Positions 36,071-44,367 of a stretch of DNA of 60,375 bases are shown here, piece after piece. Each line of letters opens with the position of its first letter. Positions within the stretch are counted from its first letter, which is position 1. Source of the stretch: Candidatus Fimimorpha excrementavium (GTDB lineage: Bacteria > Bacillota > Clostridia > Lachnospirales > Lachnospiraceae); the NCBI GenBank assembly GCA_018710785.1, contig DVJD01000042.1:1-60375 (forward strand), read 5' to 3'. The position numbers and the translations under genes were made by a program. The notes under the pieces are model-generated. The model was given only the letters and a program-made list of their open reading frames with translations. It did no database searches and had not been told where the DNA came from.

Positions 36071-37018
36071 TTATTCCTCTTCATGTTCCATCTTCATGAC
36101 ATAGGCGGCGCTGGCCACATCCTCCACGGCCAGTCCCAGCGCATCGAAGATCGTAATCTCCTCCTCCGATTCTCTGCCTTTTACATTTCCCAGAATCACA
36201 TCTCCGATGGAGCCGCGGATGGCGGAATCATCCAGCAGCTTTTCTTCCTTCGGAATCAAAAATTCTCCGCTCTCCCGCTTCATGGCCTCCACCTGATCGG
36301 CATACAGTTTTCCCTTAGCCATCAGATCCGATGCCACTTCCCGAGTGGTCGGCGTAAACGTACCGACTGCATTGATATGGCAGCCCGGCTTCACCATATC
36401 CGCAAACAGCACCGGCTCCGTTCCCGGTGAAACGGTGCAGATGATATCCGCTTCCTTTACCGCTTCCCGTACGCTTCCGCATACAGTCACCGGAATGTGA
36501 TACGCTTCCTCCATCTCCCGGCAGAACCGCCTGGCGCTCTCCGGCCGGATATCATAAACCGATACTTCCGTAATCGTCCTTACCTCACGGATCGCAGCCA
36601 AATGGGATCTGGCCTGGGCGCCGGCGCCGATAAACGCCAGCCTGTGGGCATCCTTTCTTGCCAAAAGATCCGTAGCCACGGCGCTGACCGCCCCCGTGCG
36701 GATCTCTGTAATACTGGTGGCATCCACCAATCCCGCCACTGTACAGTGCTCCGACTCAAACAGCATCACATAACCGATGTGTGACGGATACTCCGTTCCC
36801 TCATTGGGACCATAGGCATTGAGCACCTTCGCCCCGAAATACTCTCCCACATACGCAGGCATAAACCCAAACTTCGCCGTATTGGGCATAATACAAATCA
36901 TCCTGGGCGGCTGGGAATACGTCCCATTCTCCAAATCCGCCAACGCCTGCCTCATAACCGAAATACATGCCTTCGCAGTCAAATGCTTTCTGACTGCCTC
37001 ACCTTCCACGATTCTCAT
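36071..37018 (-). CDS. Ornithine cyclodeaminase / mu-crystallin family protein
   Basis: 315 residues from ATG 37018 (GGAG at 9 nt). The NAD(P)-binding Rossmann motif is AFIGAGAQARSHLAA (about 127-141), and TRTGAVS-type substrate loop is present as EIRTGAVSAVA. Family members include ornithine cyclodeaminase, alanine dehydrogenase and ketimine reductases. It lies directly before four peptidase genes, with its stop 5 nt from the M61 start. A role in handling an unusual amino acid or cyclic imine released from peptides is inference. Confidence 0.85.
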   Translation of the reverse strand: MRIVEGEAVRKHLTAKACISVMRQALADLENGTYSQPPRMICIMPNTAKFGFMPAYVGEYFGAKVLNAYGPNEGTEYPSHIGYVMLFESEHCTVAGLVDATSITEIRTGAVSAVATDLLARKDAHRLAFIGAGAQARSHLAAIREVRTITEVSVYDIRPESARRFCREMEEAYHIPVTVCGSVREAVKEADIICTVSPGTEPVLFADMVKPGCHINAVGTFTPTTREVASDLMAKGKLYADQVEAMKRESGEFLIPKEEKLLDDSAIRGSIGDVILGNVKGRESEEEITIFDALGLAVEDVASAAYVMKMEHEEE

Positions 37019-37043
37019 CTCAATCTTCTCCTTTCCTTCCGTT

Positions 37044-37607
37044 TCACACCCCAATATCCTTCTTCAAATACGCCTTCGCCAGCTCCCCGTCTCCTTCCTC
37101 CAGAGCCTTCGCAATCTCCCTGTGATACACAGGAGGCTTCTCCACCTTTGCCCGGTTAATCATCGTAATACTCCTGGCCACGCAGTGGATCAGCCGGTCA
37201 ATCAGATCAACTAAAATCGAATTCTGGCTGGCCTTTGCCAGCGCCATATGAAACCGCAGATTGCCGCCCACATCCTCACTGTGTTCGGCCGCTTTTACGA
37301 TCTCATCCAGAAATTCCTGTTTGGGATTTGCCAGAAAAAAATCCACCGCCAGCGTTTCATTGACACAGCGTATTTTCTGTACCTGGACATATTCCTCCGC
37401 CGAAATAATCCGAATCCGATACCCCTTTCTGGGATAACTTTCCATCATCCCCTCCTGACAAAGCCGGTACAAAGCTTCCCGGATGGGTGCCTTGCTGACC
37501 TGATACTTCTCAGCCAGCGCCGACTCCGTCAAAAATTCATAATCATTCCACTCCAGCATATAAATATCTTCCCGAAGCTGCTCATACACCCTCTGTGTCA
37601 GTGTCAT
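37044..37607 (-). CDS. GntR family transcriptional regulator, first gene of the peptidase operon
   Basis: 187 residues. The winged helix is at the N-terminus (LTESALAEKYQVSKAPIREALYRL), followed by a shortened FCD-like helical domain with NLRFHMALAKAS; usual FadR-type proteins have about 220-240 residues. It begins the run GntR, cyclodeaminase-like, M61, S10, S9, S9 and probably controls it. A weak promoter (TTGACG at 37657-37662) may lie close upstream. A related GntR gene lies divergently at 38204. Confidence 0.87.
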   Translation of the reverse strand: MTLTQRVYEQLREDIYMLEWNDYEFLTESALAEKYQVSKAPIREALYRLCQEGMMESYPRKGYRIRIISAEEYVQVQKIRCVNETLAVDFFLANPKQEFLDEIVKAAEHSEDVGGNLRFHMALAKASQNSILVDLIDRLIHCVARSITMINRAKVEKPPVYHREIAKALEEGDGELAKAYLKKDIGV

Positions 37608-37730
37608 CGTCCTCTCCCTCCTTTCCTTCCATTCTTTCTATGTTCAATATCCATCAAACGTCAAAACACATCCGCCTTCCTATCCCCATAAGCCGCCCTC
37701 CGCCCTTCCATCCACAAACCAGAATAAACC

Positions 37731-37930
37731 TCCGAACACTCCTCTTCCACCTACAGGCCAAAGGAAAACTCCGAACACTCCCTCTTCCACCCACAGGCCG
37801 AAGGAAAATTCCGAACACTCCCTCTTCCACCCACAGGCCAAAGGGAAACTCCGAACACTCCTTCTTCCACCCACAGGCCAAAGGGAAACTCCGAACTCTC
37901 CCTCTTCCACCCACAGGCCGAAGGGAACGA
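37731..37930. repeat. Minisatellite: five 39-40 bp tandem units
   Basis: Units begin TCCGAACACTCC at 37731, 37770, 37810, 37850 and 37890, each containing CTTCCACCCACAGGCC or a near match. The last unit runs directly into the left arm of palindromic copy C, whose first bases (GGCCGAAGGGAA) equal the end of each unit. The array probably arose by duplication of that arm. Reading frames across it are repetitive artefacts. There are no unique spacers, so it is not CRISPR. Confidence 0.85.
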
Positions 37931-38088
37931 AACGTCTCCCTGGAGGGTTTTGGAAACCGCCGGTACTTGATTGTTCCAGCCCGAGCAGGGCGCTGAACAA
38001 TCTTATGTACCGCTGCGCTTTCCACTAAGCGAAAGCGGCCCGACAGGGAGACGTTTCGTTCCCTTCGGCCGTCCGGGTATCCATTCAT
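37916..38088. repeat. Palindromic repeat element, copy C
   Basis: A perfect 27-bp outer stem joins 37916-37942 with 38044-38070. Inside, GATTGTTC (37969-37976) pairs with GAACAATC (37995-38002), flanked by GGTAC/GTACC, with GCCC/GGGC at the tip. Compared with copies A and B the stems differ on both sides together. The right end has CGGCCGTCCGGGTATCC; the matching left terminal repeat is missing and replaced by the minisatellite. Confidence 0.85.
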
Positions 38089-38107
38089 GCGGGCATCCAT
38101 ATTCCCC

Positions 38108-38136
38108 TTGACCATCCCCTCCCCCACGATTATACT
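38108..38136 (+). promoter_or_regulatory. Promoter of the plus-strand gntR gene
   Basis: TTGACC (38108-38113) and TATACT (38131-38136) are 17 bp apart, about 65 nt before the ATG at 38204. Confidence 0.65.
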
Positions 38137-38203
38137 CATACTAGAATCCCAGGGATACAAGCCCCTATTCCTTTCGCTCATCTCCCCAGAAACAGGAGGT
38201 TTT

Positions 38204-38809
38204 ATGAATACCGATTCCAAATCCGATCTTCTATTTCAAACCATACAGTCCCGCATTCTGTCCGGCTCCCTTACCCCAGGCAGCTTACTCCTGGAACAGC
38301 AGGTGGCCGAAGAATTTTATGTCGGCCGTCAGACCGCCAGAGAGACCTTAAAGCGCCTATGTCAGGAACATTACCTGAAAAGTTTTCCAAGGAAAGGCTA
38401 TCTCGTCACCGGAATCACACCGGAAGAATGCCGACAGATCCAGTGTCTTCGCTACCAGCTGGAATCCTATGCCATCCGTCTGGCGGCATCTCAGGCATCC
38501 CTCCAATCTCTGAAAAAACTGGATGTCCTTCTCCATGAGACGGATTCCTCCAGCGATCCCCGCCAAACGGCCAATTACCGGTTTCACATGGCGCTTTCCG
38601 AGCTTTCCGAAAATCCCTATCTTGTCTCCACCCTCCGGCCTCTGCTGCTGGATGTCTGCCGCTATGCCATCACGCCGCTGTATGGCGGCACCCTTCCCCG
38701 GACCGATTCCTGCCATTGCTTGATTCTGACCGCATTAAAGGACCGGGATGCGGACCTGGCCTGCCGGTATCTGAAGGATGACCTGGGCCTTACGACTGAG
38801 ATCCTGTAA
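38204..38809 (+). CDS. GntR family transcriptional regulator, divergent
   Basis: 201 residues. The winged helix includes LEQQVAEEFYVGRQTARETLKRL, followed by SFPRKGYLVTGI as in its neighbour, and a short FCD-like domain with NYRFHMALSELSENPYL. It is clearly related to the GntR protein at 37044-37607. ATG 38204 is chosen for AGGAGG at 5 nt; upstream codons run through the promoter and repeat. Its 3' end overlaps the tldE end by 20 bp, tail to tail. It may regulate the tldD-tldE pair, whose promoter carries an inverted repeat. Confidence 0.87.
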   Translation: MNTDSKSDLLFQTIQSRILSGSLTPGSLLLEQQVAEEFYVGRQTARETLKRLCQEHYLKSFPRKGYLVTGITPEECRQIQCLRYQLESYAIRLAASQASLQSLKKLDVLLHETDSSSDPRQTANYRFHMALSELSENPYLVSTLRPLLLDVCRYAITPLYGGTLPRTDSCHCLILTALKDRDADLACRYLKDDLGLTTEIL

Positions 38810-40190
38810 CATTCAGGCTCCGGATCCGCATGGCCGGTGCGCAGACCGTATAACTTTTCAAAAGATCCATGGGACGTACCTGCACTTCGCTGCCCACCTC
38901 CAGAGTATCCCGCAGCAGATCCTGGATGGTGCCGTTGATGGTGATTCCCTCCACACATGCTTTGCACTCCCCGTTTTCCACCAGAATTCCCCTGCAGGGA
39001 ACATGGAATTCACCGGAGGCAATGTTGATGGAGTGAAAAACGTCGAATGATTCCGTGACGTAGACGCCGTTTCCCATTTCTTTCAAAAGCAGTTCTGTCT
39101 CCCGTTCTCCCTTTTCCAATCGGAAATTGGCTGGCATTGGAATCAGATCCGTATGGATATTTCCGCTCAGCAATGCCTTTCTTCCCGTGGTTCCCGTGGG
39201 AGACGTTCCCATGGCCCGGGCAGTGGATACCGTCTGCATCAGCTCCTCCAAAACGCCGTTTTTTACCAGTTCCAAGGGTTCTGCTCCGCTTCCCTCACAG
39301 TCAAATACACACCGATAGCCGCCCTCCGGGATGGACGGAAGATTTCGGATGGAAACAGCCTCTCCCGTCACCTTTTCCCCCAGTCTGCCCGCATAGGGTG
39401 TGGCGTCGGCCAGATAATTTTTCGCCGTAAACATCTGCCAGGCCGTGGCAAACAGGTTGGCGGCAGTCTCGCAGTCCAAAACCGCCGGGTATTCCCCTGC
39501 TTCCAGGGTGCCTTTTGGCAGCCGCAGATTCCGGCGCTTTCTGATTTGCTTCAAAAAGAACACTGCCTGCAGATCTTCCAGTTTTTCTGAGGACTGGCAA
39601 ATGCTGTAAAAATACGGTACCCCTCCCTGTTCCTCGGCAAATTCCATCTCCGCTTCAAAGCGGATAACTGCGGCTTCCATCTCTGTTCCCAAGGAATTGA
39701 TCAGCCCTCTGGTTTCTTTCGTCTGAATCAGCCGGAGCAATATCTGAGCCCCGGGATTTTCCCGGCGCAGCACTGCTTCCATTTCATGGGCTTTCTCTTC
39801 CAATACCGAAAAGGGCACCTCCCGGGTATTGACTGCCTCCGCCGTATAGGCTTCGTCTTTTGGGGATGGTTTCCAGGCCTCCTCGGGAGAAAGGAAGCAT
39901 TCACTGGTTTCTTTTGCGGCAAAAGCCGCATTTTCTGCCGCCCGTTTCAGCGCTTCTCTGGGATCTTCTTCCAGATTTTGCGTATAATAAAAGCCGGATT
40001 TTTCCCCTTCTTCATCTTTGGTCCGGACACGGATAAACAGTTCCGTCACATCCGAGCACTGGACCCCCTTGTTTTCTCCCTGCATCACTTCCAGCGACAG
40101 CAGCTGTGTCCGTTCCGCTTCTGCTTCTGCTGCTGTAATCCCTGCCGGAAGACCTTTCATCCGTCTTTGATATGTTTCCAATCCTCTCAT
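38790..40190 (-). CDS. TldE/PmbA family metallopeptidase partner
   Basis: 466 residues with the conserved C-terminal barrel: FDCEGSGAEPLELVKNG, TSPTGTTGRKALLSGN and SGEFHVPCRGILVENGE. As in known TldE proteins there is no HExxxH motif; TldE forms a heterodimer with TldD, which holds the zinc. The TldD/E protease cuts unfolded or modified peptides and in E. coli matures microcin B17. The ATG lies 2 nt after the tldD stop. The gene ends by overlapping the convergent gntR gene. Confidence 0.88.
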   Translation of the reverse strand: MRGLETYQRRMKGLPAGITAAEAEAERTQLLSLEVMQGENKGVQCSDVTELFIRVRTKDEEGEKSGFYYTQNLEEDPREALKRAAENAAFAAKETSECFLSPEEAWKPSPKDEAYTAEAVNTREVPFSVLEEKAHEMEAVLRRENPGAQILLRLIQTKETRGLINSLGTEMEAAVIRFEAEMEFAEEQGGVPYFYSICQSSEKLEDLQAVFFLKQIRKRRNLRLPKGTLEAGEYPAVLDCETAANLFATAWQMFTAKNYLADATPYAGRLGEKVTGEAVSIRNLPSIPEGGYRCVFDCEGSGAEPLELVKNGVLEELMQTVSTARAMGTSPTGTTGRKALLSGNIHTDLIPMPANFRLEKGERETELLLKEMGNGVYVTESFDVFHSINIASGEFHVPCRGILVENGECKACVEGITINGTIQDLLRDTLEVGSEVQVRPMDLLKSYTVCAPAMRIRSLNVTGSQS

Positions 40191-40192
40191 GG

Positions 40193-41575
40193 TCAGCCTC
40201 CTATTGCCATCTCTGCGATCCGTACCCTTGGCTGGAAAGTGGTGGTGGGGATCAGACCGGAACCGGCGCCGCAGAAACCGCCTCCGTCATATTCCAGCTT
40301 CTTTCCGACCCGGTCGATTTTTTTGATCACATCCAGCCCGTTTCCCGTCAGCATCAATCCTTTCACCGGATAGGCCAGTTCTCCGTTTTTAATCCACCAT
40401 CCCTCTTTGACTTCCAGGGAAAACTGCATGCCGCCCGTACCTCCGCCGATGCTTCTGACGTACAGCCCTTCCGGTACCGAGCGGATCATCTCCTCCTCAT
40501 CGTCCTCTCCGGCCGCCAGATACGTATTGCTCATCCGCGACGTGGGCGCATAGGTATAATTCTGTCTCCTGCCGCAGCCATTGGACGGAAGTCCGATCAT
40601 CGCGCCGTGAAGCCGGTCGCACAGATACGTCTTTAAAATTCCCTGTTCGATCAGCACATTTTTCTGTCTCAGATGGCCCTCATCGTCAATCACAGAACTG
40701 CCGTACAGCCCCGGCATGCTGCCGTCATCGATCAGCGTCACCTTTTTGGACGCCACCTGCTGGCCCAGTTTTCCGGCAAAGGCGCTGCTTTTTGCCGCAA
40801 TGGCGCAGGCCTCCAGGGAATGGCCGCAGCTTTCATGCCACAGGGTTCCGCAGCTCCCGGCTTCCAGCACCACTGGAACCCGGCACGGGGCCACCGACGC
40901 GCCGTCCATCATGTTCCGGCTGCGCAGGATCATATCCCTGGCAAATGCCGTATAGGCCTGCTCATCCCGGTAGGCTTCGAATCCAGTTGGATGGGTATAG
41001 TCCTCCCAATTGGAAAACGAGCGGCTCCCGTCGCTGATGACGGTCTGCAGGCGAAGTCTTGTGGTCACTCTCCGGTCCCTGGCGGAAAGTCCCTCACTGT
41101 TGATTACCCAGATCCTTTGATCCGTATCAAAATAATCCGTATTCAAAGAAAGAATCTCCGGCCCCGCCGACAAAGCCGCCTTCGCCGTCTCCTTCAGCAC
41201 ACGGATCTTTCTTCGTCCCTCCACCGCGGAAGGAAATTCCGCAACCGGATTGGGATTTTCCCGCATCGGTCCCTGAAAACGCTCCGGCACAGCTGCCTGT
41301 TTTTTCTCCTTGACTGCCATCAGTTCCGCTGCCCTCTGTGCCAATCCCATGAGCCCGCGAAACGAACAGTCATTGGAATACACGTAGATACTGCTGACTC
41401 CGGAAATCACATAAAGCCCCGCGCCGTAAATCCGCATGGTTTTAGCGCCCTGAATCTCTTCTCTGATACATTTGATGTTGGACTCTTCCCTGTCCTCAAA
41501 AAACAGCTCCGCAAACTCTGCACCGCCCTTCAGGGCCGTCTCCAACACCTTCCTTGCTTCCTGTTCACCAATCAT
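40193..41575 (-). CDS. tldD: TldD family metallopeptidase
   Basis: 460 residues. The zinc motif HESCGH lies in GTLWHESCGHSLEA (about residues 250-263), with the C-terminal Cys ligand in GGGFCGAGSG. FDTDQRIWVINSEG is the usual N-terminal area. It is the catalytic half of the TldD/TldE protease, which accepts peptides threaded into a central channel. GAGGA precedes the ATG. A strong promoter with a surrounding inverted repeat lies about 60 nt upstream. Confidence 0.92.
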   Translation of the reverse strand: MIGEQEARKVLETALKGGAEFAELFFEDREESNIKCIREEIQGAKTMRIYGAGLYVISGVSSIYVYSNDCSFRGLMGLAQRAAELMAVKEKKQAAVPERFQGPMRENPNPVAEFPSAVEGRRKIRVLKETAKAALSAGPEILSLNTDYFDTDQRIWVINSEGLSARDRRVTTRLRLQTVISDGSRSFSNWEDYTHPTGFEAYRDEQAYTAFARDMILRSRNMMDGASVAPCRVPVVLEAGSCGTLWHESCGHSLEACAIAAKSSAFAGKLGQQVASKKVTLIDDGSMPGLYGSSVIDDEGHLRQKNVLIEQGILKTYLCDRLHGAMIGLPSNGCGRRQNYTYAPTSRMSNTYLAAGEDDEEEMIRSVPEGLYVRSIGGGTGGMQFSLEVKEGWWIKNGELAYPVKGLMLTGNGLDVIKKIDRVGKKLEYDGGGFCGAGSGLIPTTTFQPRVRIAEMAIGG

Positions 41576-41613
41576 AATCCATCCTCATTTCTACTGCATT
41601 TTTTCTGCCGTTT

Positions 41614-41656
41614 TATCTGAAATGTTCAGTGATATGTTTTATTATAATTTCAGATA
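41614..41656 (-). promoter_or_regulatory. Inverted repeat operator candidate at the tldD promoter
   Basis: TATCTGAAAT (41614-41623) and ATTTCAGATA (41647-41656) are exact 10-bp inverted copies flanking the -10 box. A second overlapping symmetry, CTGAA-ATG-TTCAG, occurs at 41617-41629. The placement is that of a repressor site. The divergent GntR protein is a possible binder (inference). Confidence 0.55.
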
Positions 41657-41669
41657 TTTCCCTTGTCAA
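41641..41669 (-). promoter_or_regulatory. Promoter of tldD-tldE
   Basis: TTGACA (41664-41669) and TATAAT (41641-41646), both perfect, are 17 bp apart on the minus strand, with the start of transcription about 60 nt before the tldD ATG. The rest of the gap (41670-41800) shows nothing recognisable. Confidence 0.8.
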
Positions 41670-41798
41670 TAAAAGATTCATCTGAATACTTGCAAATGGA
41701 ATGAACACCATGGATTCCCGGGCGAAAACATGGAAGCAGCCGCTTTTCCATGCTTCCTGTAGATCAGACTGAGAGAAGTGGACATACTGCAGAATTTG

Positions 41799-41852
41799 GA
41801 AAAACGCACTGAATTTTCGGCAGCTTTCCAGCTGCCGAAAATTCAGTGCGTT
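41799..41852 (-). terminator. thrS terminator with 22-bp perfect stem
   Basis: 41803-41824 and 41831-41852 are perfectly complementary over 22 bp with a 6-nt loop, followed on the minus strand by TTTTT. A second small stem (CGGATG/CATCCG) lies at 41867-41883. Confidence 0.85.
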
Positions 41853-41924
41853 CTTTTCTGTTCCGACGGATGCGCTTCATCCGCCTCATGATTTCTTTTG
41901 TTTTATCCGATTACCGTAAAATGT

Positions 41925-43880
41925 TTACTGTTCCTCTTCTTTGCGGATGGCTTTGGTGCGGATTTCTTCCGCAATCTGGCCGATGAAGGTATCCAGAGCC
42001 TTCACGCCTTCATCTCCCGCGAAACGGCTGCGGACGGATACGGTTTTATCCGCCTCTTCCTGCTGGCCCACCACCAGCATATAGGGCAGTTTTTCCAGTC
42101 TGGCCTCGCGGATCTTATAGCCGATCTTTTCCGAACGGCCATCCACGCTGCACAGAATGCCGTGTTTCTTCAGTTCCTTTGCCACCTCATTGGCGTACGC
42201 TTCGTACTTGTCAGAGATCGGAAGGACACGCACCTGCTCCGGACACAGCCATGTGGGGAATTTTCCTGCGTATTTTTCAATCAGCCAAGCCAGGGTTCTC
42301 TCATAGCACCCCATGGATGTTCTGTGGATAATATATGGGCGCACCTTTTCTCCATTCTGGTCGATATAGAACATATCAAAATTTTCCGCGATGGCGCAGT
42401 CCAGCTGGATGGTGATCATGGTATCTTCTTTTCCATATACATTTTTGGCCTGGATATCAATCTTTGGCCCATAGAATGCGGCTTCTCCCTCTGCTTCTGT
42501 GAACGTCAGATTCTTTTCCACCAGGATTTCACGGATCTTATTCTGTGTCTTTTCCCAGTATTCTTCATCTCCCAGATATTTTTCCCGGTTGTTGGGATCC
42601 CATTTGGAAAGGCGGTAGGTCACGTCGTCCTCCAGCCCCAGGGTCCGCATACAGTAGTCAGCCAGATCCAGGCAGCCCTTCAGCTCTTCTTCCACCTGAT
42701 CCGGCCGGATAACCAGATGTCCCTCGGAGATGGTAAACTGGCGGACGCGGGTCAGGCCGTGCATCTCCCCGGAATCCTCATTTCGAAACAGGGTGGAAGT
42801 CTCTCCGTAACGGATCGGCAGGTCACGGTAGGAATGCTGCTCTGCCTTGTATACATAATACTGGAACGGACAGGTCATGGGACGCAGCGCCATGACTTCT
42901 TTGTCTTTTTCCTCATCGCCCAGAACAAACATGCCTTCCTTATAATGATCCCAATGGCCGGAAATCTTATACAAATCAGACTTGGCCATCAGAGGCGTCT
43001 TGGTGCGTACATAGCCCCGGTTGTTATCCTCTTCATCCTCAATCCATCTTTGCAGCGTCTGGATGATTTTTTGTCCCTTGGGCATCAGAAGGGGAAGTCC
43101 CTGTCCGATGACATCCACCGTGGTGAACAGCTTCATCTCTCTTCCCAGGCGGTTGTGATCTCTTTTTTTGATATCTTCCAAATGTTCCAGGTAAGCGTTT
43201 AACTCCTCTTTGGTCGCAAATACGGTGCCGTAGATTCTCTGGAGCTGCGCTTTTTCGGAATCTCCTCTCCAATAAGCCATGGAAGAAGAAATCAGTTTAA
43301 ATGCCTTTATTTTTTTCGTATCCATCAGATGGGGACCTGCACACAGATCGGTGAACCCGTCTCCCTGGCTGTAAAACGAAATCACCGCATCCTCCGGCAG
43401 ATCTTCGATGAGTTCCACTTTGTATGGTTCCCCTTTTTCTCTGGCTAACGCGATGGCTTCCTGTCTCGGCAATTCAAACCGCTCCAGGCGATGGCCCTCT
43501 TTCACGATTTTTTTCATCTCTTTTTCCAAATTGTCCAGATCTTCTCTGGAAAATGGCTTGGAATCAAAATCATAATAGAATCCCTCATCGATGGCCGGTC
43601 CGATGGCGCATTTTGCCTCCGGAAACAGGCGCTTCACCGCCTCTGCCAATACGTGGGACGCGGTGTGGCGCATGACGCGCAGTCCCTCCGGATCTTTCGC
43701 GGTCAGAATATTTAATTCACAGTCTTTGTCAATGACGGTGCGCAGGTCCACCACTTCGCCGTCCACTTCCCCGGCGCATGCCATGCGGGCAAGGCCGTCA
43801 CTGATATCGGCAGCAATGTCATAAACCGATTTTGCTTCCTGATACTCCTTTACCGAGCCATCTTTCAATGTAATCTTCAT
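41925..43880 (-). CDS. thrS: Threonyl-tRNA synthetase
   Basis: 651 residues, full length. The N-terminal TGS domain starts MKITLKDGSVKEY. The editing domain has HTASH (about residue 70) and CAGPHL. The class II catalytic core has RPMTCPFQYYVY and FRNEDSGEMHGL, and the anticodon-binding domain follows (VRVLPIS). After motif 2 it reads FTISEGHLVIRP, where the E. coli enzyme has QDDAH. It charges tRNA-Thr. The ATG at 43880 has GAGG at 6 nt; the frame is open to 44102, but that part is the T-box leader. Expression is expected to rise when charged tRNA-Thr is low. Confidence 0.95.
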   Translation of the reverse strand: MKITLKDGSVKEYQEAKSVYDIAADISDGLARMACAGEVDGEVVDLRTVIDKDCELNILTAKDPEGLRVMRHTASHVLAEAVKRLFPEAKCAIGPAIDEGFYYDFDSKPFSREDLDNLEKEMKKIVKEGHRLERFELPRQEAIALAREKGEPYKVELIEDLPEDAVISFYSQGDGFTDLCAGPHLMDTKKIKAFKLISSSMAYWRGDSEKAQLQRIYGTVFATKEELNAYLEHLEDIKKRDHNRLGREMKLFTTVDVIGQGLPLLMPKGQKIIQTLQRWIEDEEDNNRGYVRTKTPLMAKSDLYKISGHWDHYKEGMFVLGDEEKDKEVMALRPMTCPFQYYVYKAEQHSYRDLPIRYGETSTLFRNEDSGEMHGLTRVRQFTISEGHLVIRPDQVEEELKGCLDLADYCMRTLGLEDDVTYRLSKWDPNNREKYLGDEEYWEKTQNKIREILVEKNLTFTEAEGEAAFYGPKIDIQAKNVYGKEDTMITIQLDCAIAENFDMFYIDQNGEKVRPYIIHRTSMGCYERTLAWLIEKYAGKFPTWLCPEQVRVLPISDKYEAYANEVAKELKKHGILCSVDGRSEKIGYKIREARLEKLPYMLVVGQQEEADKTVSVRSRFAGDEGVKALDTFIGQIAEEIRTKAIRKEEEQ

Positions 43881-43956
43881 TCCATTCCTCATTTCTGTGC
43901 ATCCGCACGTTTTTTTCTGCCAGGCGGCTGTCAAACGCCATGATCGGGGCAAACGT

Positions 43957-44003
43957 CTGCCCACGTAGCACGGCAGCCGCTTTCCGGGCTTATCACACAA
44001 AAA
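43957..44003. repeat. Structured motif downstream of the T-box terminator (copy 2 of 2-3)
   Basis: CTGCC (43957-43961) pairs with GGCAG (43972-43976), followed by CGGGCTTATCACACAAAA. The same arrangement occurs at 27085-27133, also directly next to a terminator T-run. A shorter match lies at 55652-55677. Confidence 0.5.
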
Positions 44004-44340
44004 AGAACATCCCTTTCGGAATGTTCTTTTCCATCTGCCCACGGAAAACACCCCTGACCGGGGACGGGACTTGCCCGCGGTTCCACCCCGCTTGTTTTCC
44101 ATGAGCGCCTTTCTCTCATTTTTTATGAAAACCTCTCAATTTCAGATGATAACGGAATCACCGGGCCGTATTGGGGCCGCTCGGAGGTGGTCTTCGTCTG
44201 CGCTGCATGGGAATCCTCACAGCCAAACGGGATTCCTCTCTGGGCATGTACGCCACAGCTTACTGTCCTCTTCATCGCTTTTTCTGTACGTGCCCATTTT
44301 ATCAGGAGTATTTTGTATCTGTCAAGCCCTATTTTCATAG
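43999..44340 (-). promoter_or_regulatory. T-box leader of thrS
   Basis: The antiterminator sequence GGGTGGAACCGCG is at 44076-44088 on the minus strand. The competing terminator pairs AAAAGAACAT with ATGTTCTTTT (44001-44030), followed by six T. Stem I features (AGTAAGC, then a long arm) lie at about 44170-44275. Tandem ACC codons at 44186-44191 are good candidates for the Thr specifier. Uncharged tRNA-Thr would stabilise the antiterminator and let transcription run into thrS. Confidence 0.9.
44296..44325 (-). promoter_or_regulatory. Promoter of the thrS T-box transcript
   Basis: TTGACA (44320-44325) and TAAAAT (44296-44301) are 18 bp apart on the minus strand, just upstream of the T-box stem I. 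It lies about 45-70 bp past the stop of the GH42 gene. Confidence 0.65.
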
Positions 44341-44367
44341 CCGCAGGAGAGTTTCCAATTCCGTTTT

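Noticed and set aside
37731-37930. CRISPR-like array
   Set aside because: The units are contiguous without unique spacers and there are no cas genes nearby.
37654-38220. Minus-strand frame of 188 codons with repeated Gly-Leu-Trp-Val-rich units
   Set aside because: It translates the 40-bp minisatellite and the palindromic repeat; other frames across the array are equally open.
43881-44102. N-terminal extension of ThrS
   Set aside because: This part is the T-box terminator and antiterminator; the family N-terminus starts at 43880 with a good ribosome binding site.
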